Assembly (NCBI GenBank): GCA_002284615.2
Contig: MU069456.1
Span: 140,982-151,078, forward strand
DNA: 10,097 nucleotides
Direction of reading: 5' to 3'
Origin: Dunaliella salina
Lineage: Eukaryota > Chlorophyta > Chlorophyceae > Chlamydomonadales > Dunaliellaceae
In this document: positions 1 to 7,547 of the stretch, piece after piece
How the letters are laid out: the number at the start of each line of letters is the position of its first letter
Position numbering within the stretch: the stretch's first letter is position 1
The notes under the pieces: generated by a model
Databases searched by the model: none
What the model saw: the letters and a program-made list of their open reading frames with translations, nothing else
Told to the model about the DNA's origin: nothing
Made by a program: the position numbers and the translations under genes

Positions 1-62
<62 letters not shown>

Positions 63-72
63 TGTGTGTGTG
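1..72. repeat. (TG)n microsatellite, cut by window start
   Basis: Thirty-six TG units with a single interruption near position 56 (TGTA). The tract begins before the window, so its full length is unknown. It lies in the intron preceding the exon at 716 and is complementary to the (CA)43 tract at 613-698. The open frame reading Cys-Val repeats through it is a repeat artefact. Confidence 0.97.
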
Positions 73-397
73 GCGTTGTGCAGGCCTAGCATGTATGTAA
101 AGCATGTTGCTGAGATTGGTACTCCCTTGCAGCCAGCCCCCTCGACTGTTACACCTGCACTCACATGCATGCCTCTAGTTGCTAGGAGGTGACTCCTTTG
201 TTGCCAGCTCTGTCTGCTCTTAAATCTGCACTCATGTGTGCAAAGGGATACCTCATCCAGATTGTTTGGCAGATCAGTCTGTGGCTAATGCATGCCGGCC
301 AAGAGCGAATCCTTGAGCTCAGACATAAAAAGAATTGCTTATGCTTTTTGCTGTTACATTTGCACTCAGGCGCTTGGTGACGCATCGTGCAAGGTTT

Positions 398-494
398 GCC
401 ACAATGTTGCATGTCATCCTTGTACACAAAATGCTGCCACAACGGTGTCTTGTCATCCTGGAACACACATTGCCACAATGGTGCCAGTTATCCT
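398..494 (-). repeat. Three degenerate copies of a ~36-bp repeat (minus orientation)
   Basis: Copies start at 398, 436 and 472 (spacing 38 and 36). Each has the core GCCACAAxGxTG followed by a TCATCC or TTATCC end. Read on the minus strand the unit is close to GGATGACAGGCACCATTGTG. The same unit occurs three times in the opposite orientation at 4871-4978. A single degenerate piece (CACAATGGTGCCTGTT) is also present near 2075. Confidence 0.8.
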
Positions 495-608
495 TTAGCA
501 ACATGAGCAAGGATCAACTTTTCAGCAGCTTTTACAACCTTAAAAATTCCTCAAAATGCTGCCACCACTTTTGACACAAACGTGCGCACCCCCCAGCGCG
601 CACCCACA

Positions 609-612
<4 letters not shown>

Positions 613-698
<86 letters not shown>
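613..698. repeat. (CA)43 microsatellite next to a splice acceptor
   Basis: An uninterrupted run of 43 CA units, preceded by an impure CCCACACA stretch at 598-612. It ends 17 bases before the intron/exon junction at 715/716, in the place where a polypyrimidine tract normally lies. A His-Thr open frame running through it into the exon is an artefact of the repeat. Confidence 0.98.
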
Positions 699-701
<3 letters not shown>

Positions 702-715
702 GCTCGATGTTCCAG

Positions 716-816
716 GGAAGCTGAGTGCTGATGAGCAGGAGCTGCTAGGGGACGCCCTGAGCTTGCTGGCCTACGACAACCCTGAGTCAGCCCCTGCAGG
801 TCACCTCCTTGGCCAG
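716..816 (+). CDS. RanBPM: RanBPM-like protein, CRA-domain exon (first of three in window)
   Basis: RanBPM (RanBP9/10) proteins are scaffolds of the CTLH/GID E3 ubiquitin ligase. They carry SPRY, LisH, CTLH and C-terminal CRA domains and act in cytoplasm and nucleus. This 101-base exon follows CCAG (714-715) and ends at CAG before GT at 817-818. It starts with two bases of a split codon (phase 1) and then reads 33 codons. It contains the CRA signature [20 protein letters not shown], which matches the family pattern of LL-DAFSLLAY-DP----PVG. Joined in phase to the exon at 5091, the alignment to animal RanBP9 has no gap across the junction, which supports both splice sites. SPRY, LisH and most of CTLH must lie upstream, outside the window. 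A CTLH paralogue other than RanBPM is possible but less likely. Confidence 0.82.
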
Positions 817-1356
817 GTACTCATACACAGACGCTTTGCTTGGCGAAAGGACTTGGTGCTCTGGAGGCAGATGAGCGTGCACATGCTCCAAGCTGTGCAT
901 GACTGATGCATTACTGTAGCTGGGGTGTCTTTCCCCAGATGAGGTTTGCTTAAGTGTCTTCACCCAGCTGAGCTGTGTTAAGCGGTAATATGGCACAGGG
1001 TGTGATTCTTTTGGGCGAATGAAGGAAACAATACAGCCAGTGTGTGGTGCTGAGTGCAGGTTGCTGACCACGCCTTTGGGACCATGTTGCTTGCGGGCTC
1101 CAGGAAAACGTTTGAGCGCGCTGATACAGTAGAATGAAAAAAGGTGTCGCCTTTTCCTACTTGCAAGTGCACAAGAGGTGCCCTGGCCCATTTGACAACA
1201 GTGTGGCTGGAAAAGGAAAGGAAATCTGCGCAAGCATAGGCCATGTGCATTAAGGGAAGGTTCCCTGACTGGCAGGCTGCTGGGGCCTCACCAAAGGGCC
1301 CTGAAACCTGCACTTAACACGGCTGGCCTAGCCGAGAGCAGAAAACAAAATGTTTT

Positions 1357-1366
1357 GGGGGGGGGG
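1357..1366. repeat. G10 homopolymer
   Basis: Ten consecutive G residues immediately before the 29-bp minisatellite. A C9 run (1607-1615) lies about 60 bases beyond its far end, so the two runs are complementary and flank the array. Confidence 0.95.
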
Positions 1367-1374
1367 CCTGCGGG

Positions 1375-1548
1375 TTGTCTGCTGTGCAACTGGATGCCCT
1401 GTTGTCTGTGCTGTGCAACTGGATGCCCTGTTGTGTGTGCTGTGCAACTGGATGCCCTGTTGTCTGTGCTGTGCAACTGGATGCCCTGTTGTCTGTGCTG
1501 TGCAACTGGATGCCCTGTTGTGTGTGCTGTGCAACTGGATGCCCTGGG
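1375..1548. repeat. 29-bp minisatellite, six copies
   Basis: The core AACTGGATGCC begins at 1388, 1417, 1446, 1475, 1504 and 1533, exactly 29 bases apart. The copies differ almost only at one base (TTGTCTGTG versus TTGTGTGTG), and the first copy lacks two bases. Because 29 is not a multiple of three and the unit has no stop in any frame, all three + frames and three minus frames stay open. This produces several Cys- or Gln/His-rich pseudo-proteins of about 100 residues, which I do not regard as genes. The near identity of the copies implies recent expansion or homogenisation. Confidence 0.97.
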
Positions 1549-2210
1549 TGCCCTTTTTCGGGTATCCACCGCCATGTGCCCAGCCTCCCCACCCCCCAAA
1601 GCCCCACCCCCCCCCTTGCCCAAATCCCCTGTAAGCAAAGAGCGTGCCTTGTGATTACAATAGGTGTCATCTCTGGATGGCATGGTGACTAAGATTGGAC
1701 CTCATCCGGTCTGGTTGAAGTGTGAGCATGCTGGGCTGCTGCAACTTCCAAGGTGAATGAGGGGTTGGTGTCGGGGCAGAATTTTAGCCAACAAGTCGGA
1801 CGTCCCTGTCTTGAAAAGGTACCTTTGAAGGATCGCGGTGGATTGTTGGCCTGGGATGGAGCGCACAAGGATAGCATCAGGGCGGCTTCAGTTTCGGGCA
1901 AGGTGTCACTTTGACAAGGGAAACTCAGTGAGGGATAAAACTAGAAATGTTTCTATTGACTTGAATGCCTTCCTTTTCCAGAAGTCTCCCATTTCGGCTT
2001 TTGTGTCTATCAAGACAAATGGCTGATAAGCCATGCCTTCCTTTACTATGAGCCTCCACACAGAGGCTTAGGCCCACAATGGTGCCTGTTGGTGTGCTTT
2101 CCACTCATGGTTGAGTCTGAGCATCTTGAGTCCAATATGATAAATACTGTCCACACCTCCAGAAAGCGAGCATCTTCCACAAGTGGAAGGCCAGTATATT
2201 CAAAGGGCGT

Positions 2211-2292
2211 GTGTTCGTGTATAAGCTGTCCTCTTTTTAATCAATGTTAATGTGTTCGTGTATAAGCTGTCCTGTTTTTAACCAACGTGATC
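2211..2292. repeat. 41-bp tandem duplication
   Basis: Two adjacent copies begin at 2211 and 2252 with GTGTTCGTGTATAAGCTGTC. The remainder (CTCTTTTTAATCAATGTTAAT versus a copy with five changes) is diverged, so the duplication is older than the minisatellite at 1375-1548. It lies just beyond the 3' side of the minus-strand retroelement relic. No function is apparent. Confidence 0.93.
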
Positions 2293-2394
2293 TGCTGTTT
2301 CAGGGTGATATTTGAATTGGATTATAAGTTTTTTTCCTTAATAGCAAGCTGCCTTGTGGGGTTGTTCACTTCTCTACCGCAGTGGTGGTGGTGG

Positions 2395-3125
2395 TGATGG
2401 TGATGGGGGAAGTGGGTCGGGTGGCATAGTCGAGCCAGGGAATGGTAGCCAGAGGTATCAGTAGAGCCAAGCTGAAAAACATCTGTGCATGCAGGTTTTG
2501 AACTCGTCGTTCAGGATGGTGAGGTTGTGGATCAGAGAGGAGGCGTGGGAGCAGTTCACATGAGCATTTTGTCTGTGTGGGGTCTTCAATGAAAGCCAGG
2601 AGCAATTGTGGAATGGGTCCTTGGCATCTGGAAGTGCCATGTTTGTGGTATCTGTGAGTGCTGCAGTGCATGTACAGGGGTCAGCCCCCTTGTTGCCTCC
2701 TATAGCCCAAATTAAGCTTTGATTTAGTAGAAGTGAACAAGTTGCAGGGTGCGTTCCAATTTAATTGGTACAGCTTGAATGAGTTCTGCATGCAGGTGTT
2801 ACTCTATGTGCATTGGATGGAGGGTCTGTTTTAAAATCTGAGAGAGGCAGGGTGCACGTTAGAGCCAGTTTCAGGGTGTCCCTGTTGGAGTGCCACAAGA
2901 ATGCCTGCAACTTCTGTTCTGATTATCGTACTAGTAGGTTTATGGTCCATTGAGTTTTATGTACAGCTGCAACTGTCGGGAGGGTGGAGAAGTGCCCTCA
3001 CTCAATTTGTAAACACCTGAGCCAGCAAGCAGTGGGGAACCATCATCTTGATGTTCAGCACACACTGCCATCGTGTGGGTAATTTCTCTTCAGCTCTTGA
3101 TTTTAGGTGTGAACGTGGTGTGGGT
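2395..3125 (-). pseudogene. Decayed retroelement copy: RNase H domain and tail
   Basis: Read on the minus strand this segment aligns with 9284-10097 of the + strand element. Shared features include the identical 18-mer TTCACACCTAAAATCAAG (3113 down to 3096 here, 9284-9301 there), followed by a damaged YTDG site, and the glutamate motif TIIRTEVAGILVALQQ (about 2884-2930) against TITRAELAPILVALQQ. The region of the SDS motif reads S-N-V, so the aspartate is lost. The KSHAG--GNECAD box is recognisable but its His is replaced (about 2679-2736). The tail keeps FHNCSWLS and NAHVN (minus-strand frame 2640-2458) against FHDTTWLA and THANAS, and SGYHS against TGYYS at 2431-2464. Several stops and frame changes make it non-functional. 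It sits antisense inside the RanBPM intron. Confidence 0.85.
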
Positions 3126-3452
3126 GTGTTGAGGGTTGGGTGCAGCATGTGTGACACACAAGCACTGCTCAGCACGCTGCCGTTACATTCCTCCTCATAT
3201 GTCGCCAAGCAAGGTGGGGGCAGTGTGCAACATGCAGCGTTCCATGAACAGTGGGGTGTCAGAGGAAATACCAAGACGACCTGGTCAACCTCAGATTTGA
3301 AAATTATGACAAAAAATTGCACCATTACAAATGAAAAAGTCATACAGGGGAAGGAGCTCCCTGTCCATGCACAGATGGATGGCAGTGTTGTGTGCGCATT
3401 CGCCTTTCTGAACTCAGCTGTTGCAAGCTCAGTGTGACCCTCTCATGGCGGC

Positions 3453-3472
3453 TCTACTGCTTAAGCAGTAGA
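3453..3472. repeat. Perfect 20-bp palindrome TCTACTGCTTAAGCAGTAGA
   Basis: Each half of ten bases is the exact reverse complement of the other, with no spacer, centred on CTTAAG. It lies in the large intron, within the stretch that may belong to the minus-strand retroelement relic. Its role is unknown. It could be a fold-back structure in the RNA. Confidence 0.95.
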
Positions 3473-3654
3473 TGGTGCAATCTGCTATCAATTTTACCTT
3501 GGTCATATTGGCTATCAGAATTGCCGTTCCTCCAACGGGTGTGGGAGGGAGGATGCAGCCATTTTGATGGGACTTCCAAAAATGTATGCCAGCTTAGCTC
3601 GCTGCTTACTGTTGCCCAGCTGAGGTGGTACTTGTGAGCTCATGTTTTGGTACT

Positions 3655-4594
3655 TCAGCAGTTCCATGTACATGCCGCGCATGAGCTGAACCTTGGCTGC
3701 CTTGGCTGGGTTTGGAGGTGGCGGGGGTTCTGGGTCGGCTGCGGCAGAGCGAGCTCATCCTCCGTTGCAATGATGGAGTGGAAAGTGTGGTTGCTGAGCT
3801 TGCTGTGGGCCTGCAGGCCTTCTTTCTGCAGGTCCTTCATGATTTTGTAGAGGCAGCCCTTAATGAGGAGGTTGGGGCTGCCTCTGAGAGAGTGAAGCAT
3901 GGGCGTGAAAAACGCTGGAAACTGCCTTTTAGAGAGAAAATCCTTGCGGACCTTGTGAAAGAAGTATTTGCAAGTGCGCAGGAGGTGCCTGGATTTCTTA
4001 ACAGCAGTTGCTCGATTGAGCAGGTGCTGAAAACTGACTTCATCGACTGTTGTATTCCTTTTTATATCTCCCCGCGGCCGGACCCCCCCTTCCAGTGTCA
4101 TTATGGCATGTGCACTTATTGCATGCGAGCCGGTGTGCCCTGAGTGTACCAAACATGATTAAACACGTTTTCAATTTTTTTTTTCCAGCATTTTTGAGGA
4201 TTGCTGAAAAGTTGGGATGTGGAGGTGCCTTGTGTGGCTGAGAGGCTGTGTTGCACCCATTTTGGCTGGGGAAAAAGTGGATTTTCAAACTCGCGCTGGT
4301 GCAACCACAAGCGTACTTGGACTTGAGCTGCTCTTCCGTCAAGTTGTCATGCTGCAATGTCAGATTTTGCCCAAAAATGTCCCAAAATGCTCCTTCTCTT
4401 CTTGCACGTTTTGCACTCCAGCTCAACCGTACAGGGCTGAATCCCATACGGCTCCACACCAGAGTTGCAGCCAGTATTAAGGAGTTGGGTGGGGACAATC
4501 GGTGGCCTGGCTGGGAATTGGCACACTGATTTGTAGTGCTACATCTGCCCCCCTTATTTGCCCTTAAATTCCTCATTTCGTTCCTACTGGCCAC
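3655..4594 (-). other. Open minus-strand stretch, possible 5' part of the intronic retroelement
   Basis: Two long minus-strand frames (4594-4040, 184 codons; 4152-3655, 165 codons) cover this stretch with natural-looking composition. The first contains LTEEQLKSKYACGCTSASLK and a Lys-rich part; the second contains FFHKVRKDFLSKRQFPAFF and LYKIMKDLQKEGLQAHSKL. I do not recognise either. The position, directly upstream (on the minus strand) of the RNase H relic, and the shared A/C bias suggest they are the decayed 5' part of the same insertion. A faint resemblance of LYKIMKDLQKEGLQAHS to KLYEAAKKAGIHA in the + strand element is compatible but weak. A different transposon, or chance, remains possible. 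The opposite strand also has a 143-codon frame (3712-4143) that I treat as its shadow. Confidence 0.35.
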
Positions 4595-4870
4595 ACACTG
4601 CCTTCACATTGCCCTCTCAGCACACCTACTTGCAGAGCTCACAAACAGCAAGATATGCTGTTTCAAAAGTGAATGATACTCATTTGCCTGGGGAATGGGG
4701 GGTCCAGCCAGGGGGGGGACCTGCTCTCCTGCCATGTATGCCCTTTTCTTGGTCTGAATTGGTGAGGCTCACTCTCAGCTTCAGCGCTGACTGTTGGGTC
4801 TTTCCTTCGTGCACGCTGGCTTTTGCCCAGCGCAGACTTCCACTTCTATTTCTTCTTCTGCGTCTTGCCA

Positions 4871-4978
4871 GATGACAGGCACCCTTGTGGCATTGTGTGT
4901 TTCAGCAGGATGACAGGCACTGTGACGGCACTGTGTGTACCAGGATGACAGGTACCATTGTGGCAACTTCAGTGTACC
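4871..4978 (+). repeat. Three degenerate copies of a ~36-bp repeat (plus orientation)
   Basis: Copies of GATGACAGGCAC start at 4871, 4909 and 4944 (spacing 38 and 35). Each is followed by a GTGGCA/ACGGCA core and TGTGTGT or a similar tail. The same unit is found inverted three times at 398-494. It lies near the 3' end of the large intron, about 110 bases before the splice acceptor. Confidence 0.82.
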
Positions 4979-5050
4979 TACTATCTCTGCCAATGTGAGC
5001 CAATGTGTCTCCTCTTCCTTAATTGATGTAGGGAGAGTTTCTCTGCCTAC

Positions 5051-5090
5051 GTAGTTTTTCTTTTCTTTTCCACTATCTCTGCCCTCACAG
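5051..5090 (+). promoter_or_regulatory. Polypyrimidine tract and 3' splice site
   Basis: Pyrimidine-rich stretch with TTTTTCTTTTCTTTTCC, ending in CCCTCACAG just before the exon at 5091. It is a textbook acceptor, in contrast to the CA-repeat context of the acceptor at 714-715. Confidence 0.85.
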
Positions 5091-5186
5091 GCACAGCGGG
5101 ATGCGTTGGCTGAGGCTGTGAATTGTGCAATCTTGGCGCACCGAGGCGCTCCACCAACCTCCCCACTAGAACGTCTGTCGCGACAG
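5091..5186 (+). CDS. RanBPM: RanBPM-like protein, CRA-domain exon (second in window)
   Basis: A 96-base exon of exactly 32 codons, phase 0 at both ends, between AG at 5089-5090 and GTGGG at 5187. It reads AQRDALAEAVNCAILAHRG and ends LERLSRQ. RanBP9-type CRA domains continue after the PVG loop with P-QRE-V--ALN-AIL, and this exon matches QR(D/E), the V/L N-x-AIL box and the Pro-rich loop followed by a P-LE-L segment. It therefore continues the domain begun at 716-816. The CRA domain helps RanBPM form the CTLH complex and contact partners. The exon shows no stop, frameshift or unusual codon. Confidence 0.85.
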
Positions 5187-5522
5187 GTGGGTTTTGTCAC
5201 CTGAGGTGTATGTCATTGCAGCAAGCTGTTTGTGCATTCATGGCTGTTCCAAGCTTTGTTTTAAGCTCAAAAGGCTGATAGACTTCGGGGCATGAGGTGT
5301 GTGGATTATGAGATAAAGGAACCAGCGGGTGCTGCTGAAGTTAGCACCAGGTATATTTATTTTCCACGCAGCCCCTTCTTGTGCTTTTATGCCTTGTTCT
5401 GGTCACAAGCCCCACGTGCCGCAGCCAGTCGCTCACTCCTTGTTAATAAATTAGCAAACCCAGAGGATTTTGCACTTGAGAAAATTGAAGCCTGATGTGC
5501 CATCCTGTGTTCGCTGCTGCAG
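5187..5522 (+). other. Intron (336 bases) of the RanBPM-like gene
   Basis: Starts GTGGGTTTTG and ends CTGCTGCAG, phase 0. It is of ordinary size for an alga. A 67-codon frame inside (5292-5495) has no recognisable similarity and I leave it out. No repeat is seen. Confidence 0.75.
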
Positions 5523-5609
5523 ACTTTCGCGGCGATCCAAGCCTTGCGGGAACGCAACCACCCACAAGCACTGATGCTGGATGCGCAAGCCATGGTATTC
5601 GGATTATGA
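5523..5609 (+). CDS. RanBPM: RanBPM-like protein, terminal exon with stop
   Basis: Twenty-eight codons and TGA (5607-5609), phase 0 with the preceding exon. It reads TFAAIQALRERNHPQALMLD and ends AQAMVFGL. RanBPM proteins end the CRA domain with a short helix following the L-L/M-G/SQ segment, so a helical end of this length fits. The next exon of a longer protein could be reached from a GT at 5595 (ATG|GTATTC), but the stop shortly after, and the absence of further matching sequence downstream, favour this as the natural C-terminus. Confidence 0.75.
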   Translation, partial: TFAAIQALRERNHPQALMLDAQAMVFGL

Positions 5610-6154
5610 TGTGTGATCAGAATGCAGCCTTAGATGCTGGTGAATAAAGCAAAAGGCAGGGCATTCCAGGAAATGCACGTGGCGCAGCAATTTAACCATA
5701 TGTCACAATTTCATGCACTTTGTTGATCCATCCTTCCATCCCTGGACCTGGCAATTCTTGCAAGAATTGCTCTCGATGAGGATGTCAAAGAAAATCTTCA
5801 AGAAGCTCATAGATTTCATAGCCCAGTGCCAGCAGAGACAATAAAACATTGTCAAGATTAAACGAGGTTACAAGGGTTGCAGGAACAGAAGACCTCCAGA
5901 AAAAGTGACTGACTTGCCAGCTCGCTCATGGGAATGTGTTTGAAGGTGTTTGCGGTGGGGGATTAAGCCTGATTCAGGATTTGGGCCTGTTCAAAGAGCT
6001 CATTTAGAAAGGATTTCGATTTGTGTTTTGATTTATATAATGAAACAAACATATCAAAAGACTGCACTTGGTGAGTGGCAGACAGGTTTAGTTTAGTTTT
6101 CATAGAGTTGGCTTTCAGCCACTGGCTGGTTTTTGACTGCTCAGTCTGCTGTAA
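5610..6154 (+). terminator. 3' UTR with candidate polyadenylation signals
   Basis: After the stop at 5609 there are AATAAA at 5643-5648 and CAATAAAAC at 5839-5847, and TGTAA, the usual chlorophyte signal, first at 6150-6154. Which one is used cannot be told from sequence alone. If the TGTAA is used the 3' UTR is about 550 bases. No coding frame of note lies here. Confidence 0.4.
5751..5770. repeat. Perfect 20-bp palindrome GCAATTCTTGCAAGAATTGC
   Basis: Two exact ten-base reverse-complement halves with no spacer, about 140 bases after the stop codon of the RanBPM-like gene. It is probably transcribed in the 3' UTR. Its role is unknown. Confidence 0.95.
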
Positions 6155-6473
6155 TCTCAGAAAGAAAAATACAGCTGATTCGATTTTTGCTGAAGAAAAT
6201 GACGAATGTCTTCATCGCAAACCTTGGAATATTGTAATCCAGTCTGACCCAGGGAAAGTATTGTCTCGGGAGAAACCTCAAAGAAGCGATGAGCATACTT
6301 GTCGCTAAGAGCATGAATATTTGCATGATTACAAGGGGAGAGGGCATGTTTCTCGTCTTGCAAATATTGTAGATCACAAAGGTCACACTGATCGTTCACA
6401 CCATTTGGCAGCCAACAAGCTTTCTCCACCCCCATCATGTGAGTAGCCTAAAACAAGGAAATTTCCGCTGCAC
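6155..6473. other. Intergenic stretch without recognisable feature
   Basis: Short frames on both strands (for example 6075-6308 plus and 6386-6141 minus) have no recognisable motif. The sequence is A/T-rich. The base bias of the + strand changes from T/G-rich to A/C-rich shortly after this stretch, around 6600-6650, which may mark the edge of the retroelement. Confidence 0.5.
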
Positions 6474-7288
6474 ATGTCTTCCTACATGCATACGAAGATA
6501 TCTAGGGGCTTTGTAAGGCGCAGCCTCAGCACTATTAGGTTTCAGAATTGGTTGGAGGAGCGATTCGACGATGGCGGACACTGGGACCTGCGCCAGGTTG
6601 CAGTGAGCAAGAGAATTGTAAAGGCATGCACCTCGAGAAACCAATTGAAAGAAAGAAAGAAAATCTACGCTGGGCACAGCCAGCGTGCATCAAAAGAAGA
6701 CCACAACATTAAAACCAGACATGTCATAGCCCTCAACAAACTTTCCCATACTCTCGACACTCACAACCTGACACCTGACCTCATCATCACAATCATAAAA
6801 AGCCCAGGCAGCTCGACCAATAAACCCCCTGAGTCGCGCCGCATAAGCACAACTATGATTATAAATACAGAACACACACCATCTGGTCAAAGCTTCACAC
6901 AGGCTCCCCCAACTGCAACCCAGTCAATGAGGGCCCTGCTTCCGACGCACACATGCATCACAATTCCAGAACTCACAACAATCCCCTTTTTGATGCTCAG
7001 GGTAAAAAAGTAGATAATGCTCTCCCTGACAGCCAAGACAGCACATATCAATATCATACAGAGATGCACACACGCCAAGACAGACGCACTCGCAAAAGAA
7101 ACAATTCCTGCGTGCAAGGACCGCAAGCACGAGCATATGACAGGGACACCACCCAACCCCCTTTTGGATACCCTTCACACAGGTCCTGCCCCCTGGATCC
7201 ACCCAGATCACAGAAAACCCAGGACAGGAGGCCCAGAGGGGGCCAAAATCCAACAACATACCTAGAATACCTCACACAACCCATTTGA
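6474..7288 (+). pseudogene. Gag-like/N-terminal part of the retroelement, broken
   Basis: Open frames 6474-7013 (179 codons) and, overlapping in another frame, 6953-7288 (111 codons), with a third at 7017-7265. The proteins are rich in Thr, Ser, Pro, Arg and Lys (for example RRTRKRNNS and the Pro-rich SCPLDPPRSQKTQDRRPRG). That is compatible with a nucleic-acid binding gag-like region, but I recognise no named domain. A change of frame near 6980-7010 is likely. The order, ahead of the PHD finger, is the only support for assigning it to the element. Confidence 0.45.
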
Positions 7289-7547
7289 CCCCCAGGAACT
7301 GACGCTGCCCAGTGGCTCTGGAATTGTAAACAGAAGTAGGCTGCTGAATTGAACGCAGGACAAGCCAGCAACACCATTTTCTGCTGTGACCATGCATGTC
7401 GTCCTAATCCTGGGCTGGCAACATGTGCGGAAATTAAAGTAAAAGTCTACGCTGGATAAGATGCATTAAGGAAAGACCCAACAGTCAGCGCTGTCTCTGA
7501 CCATGGGTCTCACCAGTAATTTAAGGGACCCCCTCAAGAAAAAGCAA

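Larger units (their letters stand above)
73..715 (+). other. Intron (3' part) of the RanBPM-like gene
   Basis: Non-coding stretch between the (TG)n tract and the AG acceptor at 714-715. I see no convincing exon in it: the frames are short and match no family I know. It contains three inverted copies of a 35-38 bp repeat (398-494) and the (CA)43 tract. Where its 5' splice site lies is not visible. The intron call rests on the downstream exon starting in phase 1 after CCAG. Confidence 0.7.
817..5090 (+). other. Large intron (4.27 kb) of the RanBPM-like gene
   Basis: GT at 817-818 follows CAG, and AG at 5089-5090 follows a strong pyrimidine tract. Both flanking exons meet at phase 0. The intron is T/G-rich on the + strand. 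It contains a minisatellite, a tandem duplication, a minus-strand retroelement relic and a triplet repeat, each listed separately. Stretches 817-1350, 1560-2200 and 4600-4870 show nothing I can identify. The large size is explained at least in part by inserted repeats. An alternative exon inside it cannot be excluded, but the gapless protein match across the junction argues that none is needed. Confidence 0.75.

Noticed and set aside
4..192. Cys/Val-repeat open frame at the window start
   Set aside because: It is (TG)n read as codons, with no natural protein sequence after it.
556..906. Frame with a long His-Thr run leading into the RanBPM exon
   Set aside because: The His-Thr run is (CA)43 in the intron. 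The protein match starts only after the CCAG acceptor and stops at GT 817, so this is read-through of an intron.
1288..1692. Several 70-130 codon frames rich in Cys or Gln/His on both strands
   Set aside because: All come from the 29-bp minisatellite, which is open in every frame.
2383..2406. GTG/GTGATG run as a regulatory microsatellite
   Set aside because: It is short and impure, and lies at the degenerate end of the minus-strand relic.
3712..4143. 143-codon + strand frame in the large intron
   Set aside because: It has no recognisable domain and overlaps longer minus-strand frames. It is likely a shadow, though it could not be tested.
5292..5495. 67-codon frame between the last two RanBPM exons
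   Set aside because: The flanking exons join in phase without it, and the sequence resembles no CRA region.
6887..7377. Minus-strand frames of about 90-110 codons over the gag-like region
   Set aside because: They are opposite to the A/C-biased sense strand of the element and rich in Cys/Trp/Gly in a way typical of antisense reading.
6474..7480. LTR interpretation of the repeated TCTACGCTGG
   Set aside because: Only about ten bases are identical and no TG...CA ends or matching downstream copy are seen.
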